Below, one piece after another: positions 7,942 to 16,424 of a DNA stretch of 40,954 bases. A program made the position numbers and the translations under genes. Positions within the stretch are counted from its first letter, which is position 1; each line of letters starts with the position of its first letter. Source of the DNA: Thermoanaerobaculia bacterium (GTDB lineage Bacteria; Acidobacteriota; Thermoanaerobaculia; Thermoanaerobaculales; Sulfomarinibacteraceae); contig JAMOVQ010000098.1 of the NCBI GenBank assembly GCA_027067575.1, positions 1 to 40,954 on the forward strand. The letters run 5' to 3'. The notes under the pieces were generated by a model. It had not been told where the DNA came from. It searched no databases and saw only the letters and a list, made by a program, of their open reading frames with translations.

Positions 7942-9459
7942 TCAGAACCAGCCACCCCACCCGTCGCCGCCGGATCCGCCGTCGTGGTCGCCGGAGCCAC
8001 CGTCGCCGTCATCGGAACCACCGGATCCGTCCGAACCACCGCCGTCGTCACCACCGGAGCCACTGCCGGCCAGTTCGACCTCGGCCGCGATCAGACTGTC
8101 GCCGTCCCAGCTCCCCGTCACGCGAACCGTCTGTCCGATCATGATCCCAGCACCGTCGGCGAACCCCTCGAAGACCGTCTCGGCCGTGACCACGACCTCG
8201 ATCGACGCCGTGTCGTTCTGGATCACGAACCCGTCGAACGTCCAGCCGACGACGATCCCCATCACCGTGGCCGTCTGGCTCCCGGAACCGTCATGGTCGC
8301 CGTTGCCACCACCGTGGTCGCCGGACCCGTCGCCGGAGCCTCCATCGTGGCCGCCGCCGATCACGGCCACAGTCTCCGCCAGGACCTGGTTCCCCTCAAT
8401 GGTACCGGTGACCTCGACCATCGTCCCGATCACGAGCTCCCCGAGATCCGAGAAGTTCTCGAAGACGGTCTCCTCGTCGACCACGACCTCGACCACCATG
8501 ATCCCCGTCTGCAGGAGGAACCCCTGACCGAAGAACCCGGCGACGCGTCCGTGGATCTCCTCACCCATGGAACCGTTGCCGCCGCCGTCACCACCGTTTC
8601 CGTTGCCGCCGTCGTCACCGGAGCCGTTGCCACCGTTCGGGTCGCCCGTGAAGCTGCCCGAGAGCAGGACCTCACCCGACCCAGCGTTCTCCCACGCCAC
8701 CTGGCCGATGGCGTCGACCGGCTGCATGGAAGTAGGCAGCGGCGCGTCCTCGCTGTCCGAGAAGAGCTCGATCTCCGCGTAGCCCATGCTGTCCGCTGTC
8801 AGGATCGCGACACCGACGCCGTCCACCACGACCCGGTACTGCTCACCGGCCTCGAGCCCCATGGCCCGCGTCTCGAACGACTCCGTGCCGTCGGCGCTCC
8901 GCTCCACACCGGCCATCCCCTGGGCCATGCCGCCCGAGACGTCGATCAGCGGAATCGTCTCACGGTACGCCACCACCCCGGCATCGGGCTGGTGGGGTTC
9001 AAAGATCGTGAACCCTCCCTGCAGGACGACGGCGCCGCTTCCATCGACCACGGCAGCGTCGATCAGCTGATCGGTCGCAGGGATCGCTTCAGGGACCGGC
9101 CCAGCCGGAGCGTGCGGCCCGAGCACGAGCTCGGCGCTTCCAGAGAGATCCGTCTCGAACGCGATCAATACCTCGCCGTCGATCACGGCGGTGTACGCCG
9201 AGTCGGGGTCGAGTCCGAACACCAGAACCGACGCGTGGCGCACCACCATCCCATCCTCGGTCCGGTCACTGACCGCGATCCGGCCCCAGCCCTCGGCCGC
9301 TCCCGCGGGCTCGAGCAACGCCCGGGCCACGACCTCCGGCCCGCTGTACGCACCGTGATGAATGGTGCCCATGAAACCCTGGGCACCGGCGATCCCGCCG
9401 GACGCCACCACCGCGATGACCGCCACGATGATCTCGATTGTCCGTCTTGTCTTTCTCAT
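7942..9459 (-). CDS. secreted protein with two DUF5666 domains and Gly/Asp-rich linkers
   Basis: A 505-residue exported protein. A signal peptide (MRKTRRTIEI..., cleavage near residue 26) precedes two related beta-rich modules at about 60-145 and 160-265 (VLVFGLDPDSAYTAVIDGEV resembles MGLEAGEQYRVVVDGVGVAI). Two DUF5666-like OB-fold units follow at about 300-365 (GRVAGFFGQGFLLQTG...) and 395-460 (GIVVGWTFDGFVIQND...). Low-complexity Gly/Asp/Ser linkers separate them and form the C-terminal 40 residues, ending in GWGGWF. The biochemical role of DUF5666 is unknown. The same domain is repeated six times in the subtilisin encoded just upstream, which suggests interaction or a shared ligand. A strong terminator and a CRP-type palindrome separate it from that operon, so it is probably a separate transcript. 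GGGAGACGAGAG supports ATG 9459. Confidence 0.8.
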   Translation of the reverse strand: MRKTRRTIEIIVAVIAVVASGGIAGAQGFMGTIHHGAYSGPEVVARALLEPAGAAEGWGRIAVSDRTEDGMVVRHASVLVFGLDPDSAYTAVIDGEVLIAFETDLSGSAELVLGPHAPAGPVPEAIPATDQLIDAAVVDGSGAVVLQGGFTIFEPHQPDAGVVAYRETIPLIDVSGGMAQGMAGVERSADGTESFETRAMGLEAGEQYRVVVDGVGVAILTADSMGYAEIELFSDSEDAPLPTSMQPVDAIGQVAWENAGSGEVLLSGSFTGDPNGGNGSGDDGGNGNGGDGGGNGSMGEEIHGRVAGFFGQGFLLQTGIMVVEVVVDEETVFENFSDLGELVIGTMVEVTGTIEGNQVLAETVAVIGGGHDGGSGDGSGDHGGGNGDHDGSGSQTATVMGIVVGWTFDGFVIQNDTASIEVVVTAETVFEGFADGAGIMIGQTVRVTGSWDGDSLIAAEVELAGSGSGGDDGGGSDGSGGSDDGDGGSGDHDGGSGGDGWGGWF

Positions 9460-9550
9460 CTCTCGTCTCCCTTCATTCTGTCGTCTATCGTCGTCTCCTC
9501 GTTCGCGTCACCTGTCAGTGGGACGGCGTGCAGGATCGAGACAGCACGGC

Positions 9551-9568
9551 CTGTGAGGCCCATCACAG
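9551..9568. promoter_or_regulatory. CRP-type palindrome
   Basis: CTGTGA-GGCCCA-TCACAG is a perfect 6-bp inverted repeat and an exact match to the TGTGA-N6-TCACA core of the CRP/Crp-Fnr box. It lies about 92-109 bp upstream of the DUF5666 gene start, a sensible place for an activator. A Crp/Fnr-family regulator is encoded at 36849-37550, but no link between the two is shown. Confidence 0.5.
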
Positions 9569-9610
9569 AACGGCGAACGCCTCTCCTCCTGGCCCTTCAT
9601 TGAAGGAAAC

Positions 9611-9632
9611 GGCGGCCCCTCGGGCCGCCTGA
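9611..9632 (-). terminator. intrinsic terminator of the sigma-CHAT-subtilisin operon
   Basis: On the reverse strand, stem GGCGGCCC-GAG-GGGCCGCC is followed by GTTTCCTT, about 30 nt after the subtilisin stop codon. Confidence 0.65.
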
Positions 9633-9659
9633 AAAGGTTCGCGCGGAGACGGGATCGGA

Positions 9660-12446
9660 TCAGGGAGCCACGACCGCAAGGGCCGCGGCCACATCGAGCC
9701 GCAGATCGGTGGCGGAACCCTCGCCGAGCGGCACCCCGGTACCCCGCAGTACCGTCGCGAGGACGTCGGGATCGAGCCGCGGGGCGCTCTGGAGCGCCAG
9801 GGCCGCGGCGGCCGTCACGAACGGTGCGGCCATGGACGTCCCCGTCGAGGTTCCGAACGTCCCTCGGTCGAGGGCACCGTAAACGTCCGTGCCGGGGGCC
9901 GCGAGGATCCCGGCCGCCTGCCGATCGCTGAACTCCGCCAACGCCGTTCCGGCGGCGTCGAGCGCCCCGACGGCGATGACGTGGCCATCCTCCGCCGGGA
10001 ACGGGAGTGTCGCCGCGCCGTCGTTCCCCGCGGCCGCCACGACGACGATCCCCGCGGCCGCGGCGCGCTCCAGGAGCTCGTCCACGGCACGCGAGCGCTC
10101 GTGGTAGGTCAGGGAAAGGTTGATCACGTCGACCCGCCGTTCGATGGCGTCCGCGAGCGCCACGGCAAGCTCGTACGCCGTCCCCCCCCCGTCGTCGTCG
10201 AGAACCCGGTACGGTAGGATCCGCACGCCGGGCGCCACGAGTGCCACGAGGGACGCAACGAACGTCCCGTGCCCGGCCGCCTCGTCCACGTCACCGTCGC
10301 CGTCCTCGTCGAGGCCGTCCCGGGACTCCCACGGTTCCGTATCCCCGTCCACGAGATCGAGTCCGCCCGGCAGGATCGCCCGCCGGAGGGCCGGATGAAG
10401 CGGATCGACACCGGTGTCCACCACGGCGACCACGATGCCGCTGGCCACCGACCCGTCCCCGTCACGTGGCACGTCGGCCACCGCGAGCGCCGGCTGCTCG
10501 TCGAACTCGCTGGATGTCGGAGAACGGTCGACGATGGGGTAGCGCTTCCGTCCGGACTCCGGATCCCGGAAGAGGTAGTTCGGTTCCACGGCCGCGACCT
10601 CGGGATCGGCCTCCACGGAGGCCAGCAGCTCGTCGGTCAGCGCACCGTCCCAGCGGAAGAGCCCGCCGAGGGAACCGATGGTTCCGACGAGAACGGCACC
10701 GTGGCGCGCCGCGATCGTGCCGAGGTTCGCTCCGCTCTCAGGGATGACCAGCGCCTCGTGGGGAACGTACTCCTGGCCCTCCAGCACCGGAGGCTCCGGG
10801 TTCTCACTCCGGACCAGCAGTGCCTGGACCGACCCGTCCTCGGCCTCGACCGCCCGTCCCTCGACCCTCCATCCGGCCAGGATCTCCGCCGCCGTATCCG
10901 CATCACCCTCGAACCTGGTGGCACCCGTCAGGGTGAGCTGCGCTCCACCGGCGAGCACGAGCTCGCTGGCGGAGACCGCCTCCACCGTTCCCGAGAAATC
11001 CTCGTACTCCTGCCCCGCCGTTCTGTCGCCCAGGGCGACCACCCGCTCGGCGGCCAGGCCGGTACCGTGCCGGTACGCCGCCTCGACCCGGACGAACAGC
11101 CCCGGGTGGAGACCGGCCGCCGAACCGATCTCCGGTCCGAACTCCGTGTCGTCCATCACCCTGTACCGGCGCCCGTCGTCCAGCCAGAACGCCTCCGGAC
11201 CCGGACCCACGATCGCCGTGACTTCTCCCGCGGATTCGAACGTCTCGCCACGCGAGTGGCTCCCGCCCGTCCCGCCACCACCGTTACCGCCGCCGTCGCC
11301 GCCCCCCCCACCTGGGGACAGGAACTGGACGTGGGCCGCCTGCATCGTCGTTCCCTCGAGCGTTCCCGCGACCGCTACCCGATCGTCGACCTCGAGATCC
11401 GCCAGTCCCCCGAGCCCGTCCCACACGGTGTTCCCATCGACGAGGACTTCGACCATCCCCATCGTCCCGGCCCGGAGCATGAAGGCGTCCGGCAAGATCG
11501 CGGTGACGACCCCTTCGAGCTCCGTCTCCTCTCCATGCGAGCGTCTCGTCACGATGGACGCCTCGATCGTGGCTGCGCCGGTCATGGTGCCCTCGACCTC
11601 CACAGAATCCCCCATGGAGAGATCGGCGAGCCCGGTGCAGCCGTCGAACGACGTCCCCGCCGTCACCATGACCGTGTACGCCGCCGTCAGGGAGACCCGG
11701 AGCCCGAACCCGTCGGAGCCAACCCACATGACCGATCCATTGAACATGTGGACACCACTGTCGTCACTCCCTCCGCCGCCACCGTCGCCATCTCCCCCCG
11801 AGCCGCCGCCTCCACCGCCGCCATCACCGTCACCGCCTCCGTCGTCGTCACCGCCTCCGGTTGGGAGAAGTGTCACCGTCGCCGCCTCCACCGAGTTCAT
11901 ACCCATGGACGAGCCCACTACCCGCACCTCGTCACCGGCCGTCAGTCCTCCGAGGCCATCGACGCCCTCGAAGACCGTGGTCTCCGTCACCGTCACCGTG
12001 TACATCCGCATCCCCGTCCGGAGCGTGAACGAGGACGGGCCGACCCAGCCGACGGTCCCGCTGACCGTCACCGACCCATCGCCGTCCCGGCCGGCGGCCC
12101 GGACCGGCGGCCCCCCGGCCGCCTCGACCCCCGGCACGACGGACGGCAACGACGCGGTTACGAGCCACGTTCCGGTGCCCGCCGTCATCGGGGTCCCCAC
12201 AGCGCGGATCCGCTGCCCCACGTGGTACGGGAGACGATCCCCATCGGAGTCCCCCGCCGGAACGATCTCCACCACCATGCCGTTGTCGAGCTCGAGCACC
12301 CCGGCCGCCGGAACGGCGACGATCACGCCTTCCGCGACGGCGCCCCGGACAGCACATGGTGCCGGCCCGGCTCCGGGCCCCATCGCCCATGCCGCCACCG
12401 AGACCACCGCGACGACCGCCATCACGATCCATGTCTTCGTCCTCAT
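9660..12446 (-). CDS. secreted S8 subtilisin-like protease with six DUF5666 repeats
   Basis: A 928-residue exported serine protease with an unusual N-terminal half. A signal peptide (about 1-22) is followed by six DUF5666-like beta units (about 36-100, 126-195, 234-300, 310-376, 404-472, 484-548). Gly/Asp-rich linkers separate units 2/3 (about 196-230) and 4/5 (about 378-398). Residues about 560-628 resemble an I9-type propeptide ending EADPEVAAVEPNYLFRD. The peptidase S8 domain follows with an intact triad: Asp677 (VVDTG), His726 (GHGTFVAS) and Ser871 (GTSMAAP), plus the oxyanion Asn808 (AAGNDGA). Acidic DEDGDGDVDE just before His726 could bind calcium. The start at ATG 12446 is fixed by an ATGA overlap with the CHAT gene stop codon, implying translational coupling. 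It is the last gene of the sigma-CHAT operon. Fold and catalysis are well supported; substrate is unknown. Confidence 0.9.
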   Translation of the reverse strand: MRTKTWIVMAVVAVVSVAAWAMGPGAGPAPCAVRGAVAEGVIVAVPAAGVLELDNGMVVEIVPAGDSDGDRLPYHVGQRIRAVGTPMTAGTGTWLVTASLPSVVPGVEAAGGPPVRAAGRDGDGSVTVSGTVGWVGPSSFTLRTGMRMYTVTVTETTVFEGVDGLGGLTAGDEVRVVGSSMGMNSVEAATVTLLPTGGGDDDGGGDGDGGGGGGGSGGDGDGGGGGSDDSGVHMFNGSVMWVGSDGFGLRVSLTAAYTVMVTAGTSFDGCTGLADLSMGDSVEVEGTMTGAATIEASIVTRRSHGEETELEGVVTAILPDAFMLRAGTMGMVEVLVDGNTVWDGLGGLADLEVDDRVAVAGTLEGTTMQAAHVQFLSPGGGGGDGGGNGGGGTGGSHSRGETFESAGEVTAIVGPGPEAFWLDDGRRYRVMDDTEFGPEIGSAAGLHPGLFVRVEAAYRHGTGLAAERVVALGDRTAGQEYEDFSGTVEAVSASELVLAGGAQLTLTGATRFEGDADTAAEILAGWRVEGRAVEAEDGSVQALLVRSENPEPPVLEGQEYVPHEALVIPESGANLGTIAARHGAVLVGTIGSLGGLFRWDGALTDELLASVEADPEVAAVEPNYLFRDPESGRKRYPIVDRSPTSSEFDEQPALAVADVPRDGDGSVASGIVVAVVDTGVDPLHPALRRAILPGGLDLVDGDTEPWESRDGLDEDGDGDVDEAAGHGTFVASLVALVAPGVRILPYRVLDDDGGGTAYELAVALADAIERRVDVINLSLTYHERSRAVDELLERAAAAGIVVVAAAGNDGAATLPFPAEDGHVIAVGALDAAGTALAEFSDRQAAGILAAPGTDVYGALDRGTFGTSTGTSMAAPFVTAAAALALQSAPRLDPDVLATVLRGTGVPLGEGSATDLRLDVAAALAVVAP

Positions 12447-15172
12447 CGTCCGTTCCCCCATCCCCTCGGATCCCCGTACAGCTGGAAGCTCGCCCACACC
12501 GCCGGGTCGGGATCGCGATTCCGGAGCGCCGCCACCGCCTCCGCGTGGGCGCGTCCGGGGTTCCCGTGGCGGGCCAGTCCACGCGCCCACGCCACGTCGA
12601 AGGTATACGCCACCTCGTCCTCCACCGCAGTGATCGGCCCCACGACGCTCCGGACGCCACCGGCCACCATCGCCTGGAGAAAACCGCCGAACCGCGCTCC
12701 GTCTTCCCCGAGCCGGATGCCGGAGCACACGCCGAACCCGACGACCCGCGCCCCGATCCGCGCAGCCGCCAGGTCGTGGACCGTGACGAACCCGTCGGCC
12801 ATCCGGAGACCCGAGGCCCTCGGCATGCCGTCGAGGAACAGGGCATGGCCCGCAAGATGCACCATGTCGGCGCCTGCGAGCGCCTCCAGGAAGTCGCCAC
12901 GGGTGGCGCCGCTCCGCGCGACGGCCCCGGGAAACGCGGCGGTGACAGCCTCCACCTCCCGGCCGACCCACTCCAGCGCGCCCGTGGCGGCGCCGAGGAC
13001 CGCCACCGATCGGGGTGGCTCCGGCCGGTCCTCCAGCAGCGCGGCGCAGACCGCCGCTCCGGGAACCAGCGTCACCGTTCCCCGATCGGCCAGACGTTCC
13101 CCGCCGGACAGGGGCAACGCGCCCCACGGCACGTGGAAGAGGCCGTCGTGCGGAGCGATCCAGAGCGTGTTCCACTCCCGGCCGGCCAGCGGTCCGAGGA
13201 GCAGCGCGGCCAAGGCGGACAGCCTGTCCTCGAGCCCACGGCGCAGGTGCTCCCTCCAGGCCCCGCCCACCCGACCCCGTGCCGCGAGGTTGAAGCGGAG
13301 CGAGGCCACGTGCTCGGCGACTTCCCAGGCCCCACCCGGTACCCGGTGAACGTGGAGGCGTCCTCCTGCGATCACGAAGAGGGTGAGGTCGTGACGACCG
13401 ACGAAGCACTCGAGAAAGACCTGGCCATCGGGCAGCCGGGCCGCGATCCGGCCGGCCACGTCGCGGATCCCGGCCGCAGCCGGGAAGCCCGGCCGGACCC
13501 GCAGCAGCTCCACCTCGACCCCGCCGAGCTCACGTTCGACCCTGGCCACCTCACGTTCCAGCGCAAGCCCCGACGCCCGGAGCCGGCCCTCGTCCTCGCC
13601 CTCGAGCTCCCCGAGCAGAACGGCGAGCCGCCTCCGGAGATCGTTCCACCGGGCCACCAGCGGATCGCCCTCCTCCCCGGCTGCGCTGGACAGCTCCTCG
13701 ACCAGCCAGGCGCTCCGGAGCTCGGAGAGCAGGTCGAGCGCCTCGCGCCGGTCCCGGCTGCGTCCCCGCTCGATGAGCGCTTCCACCAGCTCGGCGAAGA
13801 CGGCGCCCCGTGTTCTGAGGAACGCCGCCCGGTCCGAGGGCGCCCGCAGCCTGCCGTGGAGCTGCCGGGCCTCCCTGACGGCCCGTCTGAGCACGGGGAT
13901 CCGGCGGTCCCTCTCAACGGCCGCCAGAGTCCGAAGCGCCACGAGACGGGCCCAGGGCGGCCGGGCACGGCCATCCAGCACCTCTCGGGCGAGACGGCCG
14001 GCCCGGCCCGTATCCCCGGCCTCCAGCGCCCGGCGGGAGGCCCAGGCCAGACCGACGAGCCCGCGGACCCGGAGGCCGGCCCGGCGGAGCCTCCGGCCGG
14101 CCGCTGCCAGCTCCTCCGCCGAAACCGTGGGGTCGAGCTGGGCCGCGTCCACGAGCAGCAGGTCCCGCTGGACGCCGAGGCGGCGTTCGTCGAGCTCGGC
14201 GTGGAGCGCGCGCCACCGCCCGGTGCGGCCCCGGAGCGCCTCCCGGAGCGCGACCAGCCGGACGGCCTTGAGCCGTTCCCGTTCGAGGCCGAGCGCCTCG
14301 AGCCGCGGCAGGAGCGCCGCAGCGCGGCGCCCGGCCGACTCGATCCGGCCGATCTCCGCCTCGGCCGCTGCCAGGTCGAGCGTCGCGGCCGCCGCGATCC
14401 CATCGGCCCCCGTCCGCTCCGCCTCCCGTACGACCTCGTGCCAGGTCTCGAACGCCTCTTCCGGCCGGCCGGCCGCGAACAGCGTCTCGGCGCGATTGAG
14501 GCGTGCCTGGAGTGCCAGGTTCTCGAGCCCCAGGGCGTGAGCCCGTGCCTCGACCGAGCCGTGGGCGTGGATGGCCTCCTCGAACCGGCCGCGGACCATC
14601 AGGACGTTGGCGAGGTTCGCCTCGACGAGAAGGCCGCGGATCCCATCCTTGCCCAGCCGGCGCCGGGCCTCGATCCACAGCGCCTCGGCCCGTGCCACGC
14701 GGTCCACCGCATCCTCGGCACACCCCAGGTTTGCCAGGGCGACCCCCGCCCGTTCCGGATCGTCCCGCTCCTCGAACCGCCGGGCCAGCCGCCGGGCCAG
14801 CCGACGCGCCCGGCCGATCTCCTGGAGCTCGCCGAAAACGTCGATCAGCAGGAGCCGGCATCGGTCGGCCGCCTCCTCCTCTCCGGCCCGGTCCAGACGC
14901 CGCGCTCCCCGTTCGAGCAGACCGGCCGCCCGCTGCGTGTCCCCGACGAGATGGAGCGCCGCGCCGCACGCCCGGTCGCGCCACCCCGCGAACACCGGGT
15001 CGTCCACCGGCTCCCGCGCCAGCCGCCGCGCCAGCGCCGCCGCGCGGTCCGGCTCGGTGCGCGCCGTCTCCTCCAGCAGCGCCAGCAGGTACCGGCCCGC
15101 GGCGTGGGCGCCCTGCGTCCGCAGGACCTCCCCGACGAGGCCGTGCAGACCGGGAGCGTCGTCAGGGTTCAT
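12443..15172 (-). CDS. TPR-like CHAT-domain cysteine protease
   Basis: A 909-residue protein with no signal peptide, so probably cytoplasmic. Residues about 20-480 are Ala/Arg/Leu-rich alpha helices in TPR-like pairs (for example AEALWIEARRRLG, FEEAIHAHGSVEARAHALGL). A coiled segment follows at about 500-555. The caspase-like CHAT domain occupies about 580-905, with the usual landmarks LWIAPHDGLFHVPWGALPL, VHLAGHA, GVCSG and the terminal WASFQLYGDP. The catalytic pair looks intact: His776 and Cys816. CHAT proteases with TPRs (separase/Craspase-like) cleave protein partners after a trigger. ATG 15172 is chosen because GGTGGGGGG precedes it and it overlaps the zinc-finger gene by 11 bp; its stop overlaps the subtilisin start by 4 bp. 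The longer upstream open frame is a shadow of the zinc-finger gene. Likely controlled by the sigma factor at the head of the operon. Confidence 0.88.
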   Translation of the reverse strand: MNPDDAPGLHGLVGEVLRTQGAHAAGRYLLALLEETARTEPDRAAALARRLAREPVDDPVFAGWRDRACGAALHLVGDTQRAAGLLERGARRLDRAGEEEAADRCRLLLIDVFGELQEIGRARRLARRLARRFEERDDPERAGVALANLGCAEDAVDRVARAEALWIEARRRLGKDGIRGLLVEANLANVLMVRGRFEEAIHAHGSVEARAHALGLENLALQARLNRAETLFAAGRPEEAFETWHEVVREAERTGADGIAAAATLDLAAAEAEIGRIESAGRRAAALLPRLEALGLERERLKAVRLVALREALRGRTGRWRALHAELDERRLGVQRDLLLVDAAQLDPTVSAEELAAAGRRLRRAGLRVRGLVGLAWASRRALEAGDTGRAGRLAREVLDGRARPPWARLVALRTLAAVERDRRIPVLRRAVREARQLHGRLRAPSDRAAFLRTRGAVFAELVEALIERGRSRDRREALDLLSELRSAWLVEELSSAAGEEGDPLVARWNDLRRRLAVLLGELEGEDEGRLRASGLALEREVARVERELGGVEVELLRVRPGFPAAAGIRDVAGRIAARLPDGQVFLECFVGRHDLTLFVIAGGRLHVHRVPGGAWEVAEHVASLRFNLAARGRVGGAWREHLRRGLEDRLSALAALLLGPLAGREWNTLWIAPHDGLFHVPWGALPLSGGERLADRGTVTLVPGAAVCAALLEDRPEPPRSVAVLGAATGALEWVGREVEAVTAAFPGAVARSGATRGDFLEALAGADMVHLAGHALFLDGMPRASGLRMADGFVTVHDLAAARIGARVVGFGVCSGIRLGEDGARFGGFLQAMVAGGVRSVVGPITAVEDEVAYTFDVAWARGLARHGNPGRAHAEAVAALRNRDPDPAVWASFQLYGDPRGWGNGR

Positions 15173-15746
15173 CGGTGCCCCCCACCTCGACCGTGGGAAG
15201 CTCCACCCTGCCCCCGGGCAGCCAGCACGCCACCTCGTAGCGGCCGGGCTCGAGCCCGGCCGCGTGGGCCTCGCCGCTGCCGTCCAGCCGGAGGATGAGC
15301 CCGGGAACCTCCGGTGATCGCAGCACGATCCGGGAGCCGGTAACGTCCTCGCCCCCCGGGGCCAGCACCGCCAGGTGCAGATCGAACCGGCCTCCGGCGG
15401 CGGGCCGGACCTCCACCGCGAGCCGGTAGGCACCGGCCTCGTACTCGTCGATCCGGGCCGTCGCCGCGCCACGCACCGCCGTGGCGAGCTCCCGAGCCGG
15501 ACGCATCAGCCTGGCGACGAGGCCCTTCCGCCGCTTCGGGCCGAGGACCGAGAAGAGCGTCCGGAGGTTGTGCCGGTCGGCATCCGTCAACGCCTCTCCC
15601 TCCACCGCCGCCATCCCGGCGAGCCAGCGTGTCCATTCTTGCGCGGCCTCCCGGCACCTGCGGCAGGAGCGGAGGTGCTCCCGCTCCGCCCCGGTTCCCT
15701 CCCCGCGGGCCAGTTCGATCAGTCGGTGGTCGTCGAGGTGCTTCAT
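15162..15746 (-). CDS. zinc-finger (anti-sigma-like) protein with C-terminal beta domain
   Basis: A 194-residue protein. Near residue 22-32 it has HLRSCRRC, an H-x3-C-x2-C zinc-binding pattern typical of anti-sigma zinc fingers that hold ECF sigma factors. There is no convincing membrane segment after it, which is unusual for a classical membrane anti-sigma factor. The C-terminal half (about 95-190) looks like a beta-sandwich (YRLAVEVRPAAGGRFDLHLA; GLEPGRYEVACWLPGG), similar to carboxypeptidase-regulatory-like folds. ATG 15746 is preceded by GGAAGGA and lies 16 nt after the sigma factor stop codon; a second in-frame ATG 12 nt upstream is less favoured. The pairing with the sigma gene is the main support for an anti-sigma role; binding itself is inferred. 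Confidence 0.8.
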   Translation of the reverse strand: MKHLDDHRLIELARGEGTGAEREHLRSCRRCREAAQEWTRWLAGMAAVEGEALTDADRHNLRTLFSVLGPKRRKGLVARLMRPARELATAVRGAATARIDEYEAGAYRLAVEVRPAAGGRFDLHLAVLAPGGEDVTGSRIVLRSPEVPGLILRLDGSGEAHAAGLEPGRYEVACWLPGGRVELPTVEVGGTDEP

Positions 15747-15762
15747 GCGTCCTTCCATCCTG

Positions 15763-16344
15763 TCAGTGTCCCGGGGAGACCGATCGAGACAGTTCGACGA
15801 TCGCCTTCTTCAGGCGTGCGAGACACCGGCCCCGGATCGGCCCGATCGATGTGGCCGAAAGGCCCTCGCGCTCCGCCACGTCCCGGTAGCTCGCGGGCGG
15901 ATCGTCCAGGTAGAGCGCACGGACGATCCGCCGGCACCGCTCGTCGAGCGCCAGCATCGCCTTCCGGAGGATCGCCAGCTCCTGTTCGGCCTCCAGACGC
16001 TCGTGCAGGCGTTCGGGCGGCGCCGGCATGGCGGGGTCGAGCTCGGAGCTGCGCCGCCTCTCCCGAACCAGCGCGAGCGCCTGGAACCGGGCGACCCCGG
16101 CCAGCCAGCCGGCCAGGCGGCCCGGGTCGCGGAGCCCGCCAAGCCCCTCGAGCGCGACGAGCGCCACGCGCTGGAGCACGTCGTCCGCCTCGTCCGCCGT
16201 GCACCCGGCCCGGCGCGCCACCGCCTTGACCATGGGGCCGTACCGCTCCCACAGCTCCATCCACGCCGCCTCGTCGCCCGAGAGGCACCCCGCGACGACC
16301 TTCCGGTCGCGGCGGTTCACCGATTCCCAGTCTCTCGTGGCCAT
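15763..16344 (-). CDS. ECF-type RNA polymerase sigma factor
   Basis: A 193-residue sigma-70-family factor. Region 2 is recognisable at about 20-90 (AWMELWERYGPMVKAVARRA, then DEADDVLQRVALVALE and LAGWLAGVARFQALALVRER). Region 4 spans about 120-185, with ALDERCRRIVRALYLDDPPA and the helix-turn-helix SYRDVAEREGLSATSIGPIR. Regions 1 and 3 are absent, as expected for the extracytoplasmic-function type. GGGGAGGGG precedes ATG 16344. It heads an operon of zinc-finger protein, CHAT protease and subtilisin, so it probably drives its own cluster. The identity of its promoter motif is not visible. The divergent MmgE/PrpD gene starts 80 bp away. Confidence 0.9.
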   Translation of the reverse strand: MATRDWESVNRRDRKVVAGCLSGDEAAWMELWERYGPMVKAVARRAGCTADEADDVLQRVALVALEGLGGLRDPGRLAGWLAGVARFQALALVRERRRSSELDPAMPAPPERLHERLEAEQELAILRKAMLALDERCRRIVRALYLDDPPASYRDVAEREGLSATSIGPIRGRCLARLKKAIVELSRSVSPGH

Positions 16345-16371
16345 CCGTCGCCACCCCTCCCCATCCCAGGG

Positions 16372-16399
16372 TACAATGCGCCGGGCGCCGCCGGCGCCC
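16372..16399 (+). promoter_or_regulatory. -10 box TACAAT and adjacent GC palindrome
   Basis: TACAAT at 16372-16377 is followed 5 nt later by a perfect palindrome, GGGCGCCG-C-CGGCGCCC (16383-16399). The palindrome overlaps the expected transcription start of the MmgE/PrpD gene in the 80-bp divergent region with the sigma gene. It could be an operator or a 5' leader hairpin. Confidence 0.4.
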
Positions 16400-16424
16400 C
16401 AACCCGGTGAGAGCAGGAGGAACG

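Noticed and set aside
2103-8063. A 1986-residue open frame on the reverse strand, opposite the MFS, FAD and beta-helix genes
   Set aside because: Low-complexity Arg/Gly/Asp-rich translation with no domains. It spans several well-supported genes and reflects high GC content removing stop codons from the antisense frame.
8280-8640. Repeated GC-rich tracts that look like tandem or CRISPR-like repeats (also 11760-11870)
   Set aside because: They encode the Gly/Asp/Ser linkers of DUF5666 proteins; there is no fixed repeat-spacer pattern.
12446-12461. Alternative subtilisin start at ATG 12461
   Set aside because: Possible, but the ATGA overlap at 12446 with the CHAT stop codon is the more typical coupled start.
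10269-15298. Long forward-strand open frames opposite the subtilisin and CHAT genes
   Set aside because: Both are antisense shadows: the reverse-strand genes carry the catalytic motifs, overlaps and ribosome-binding sites.
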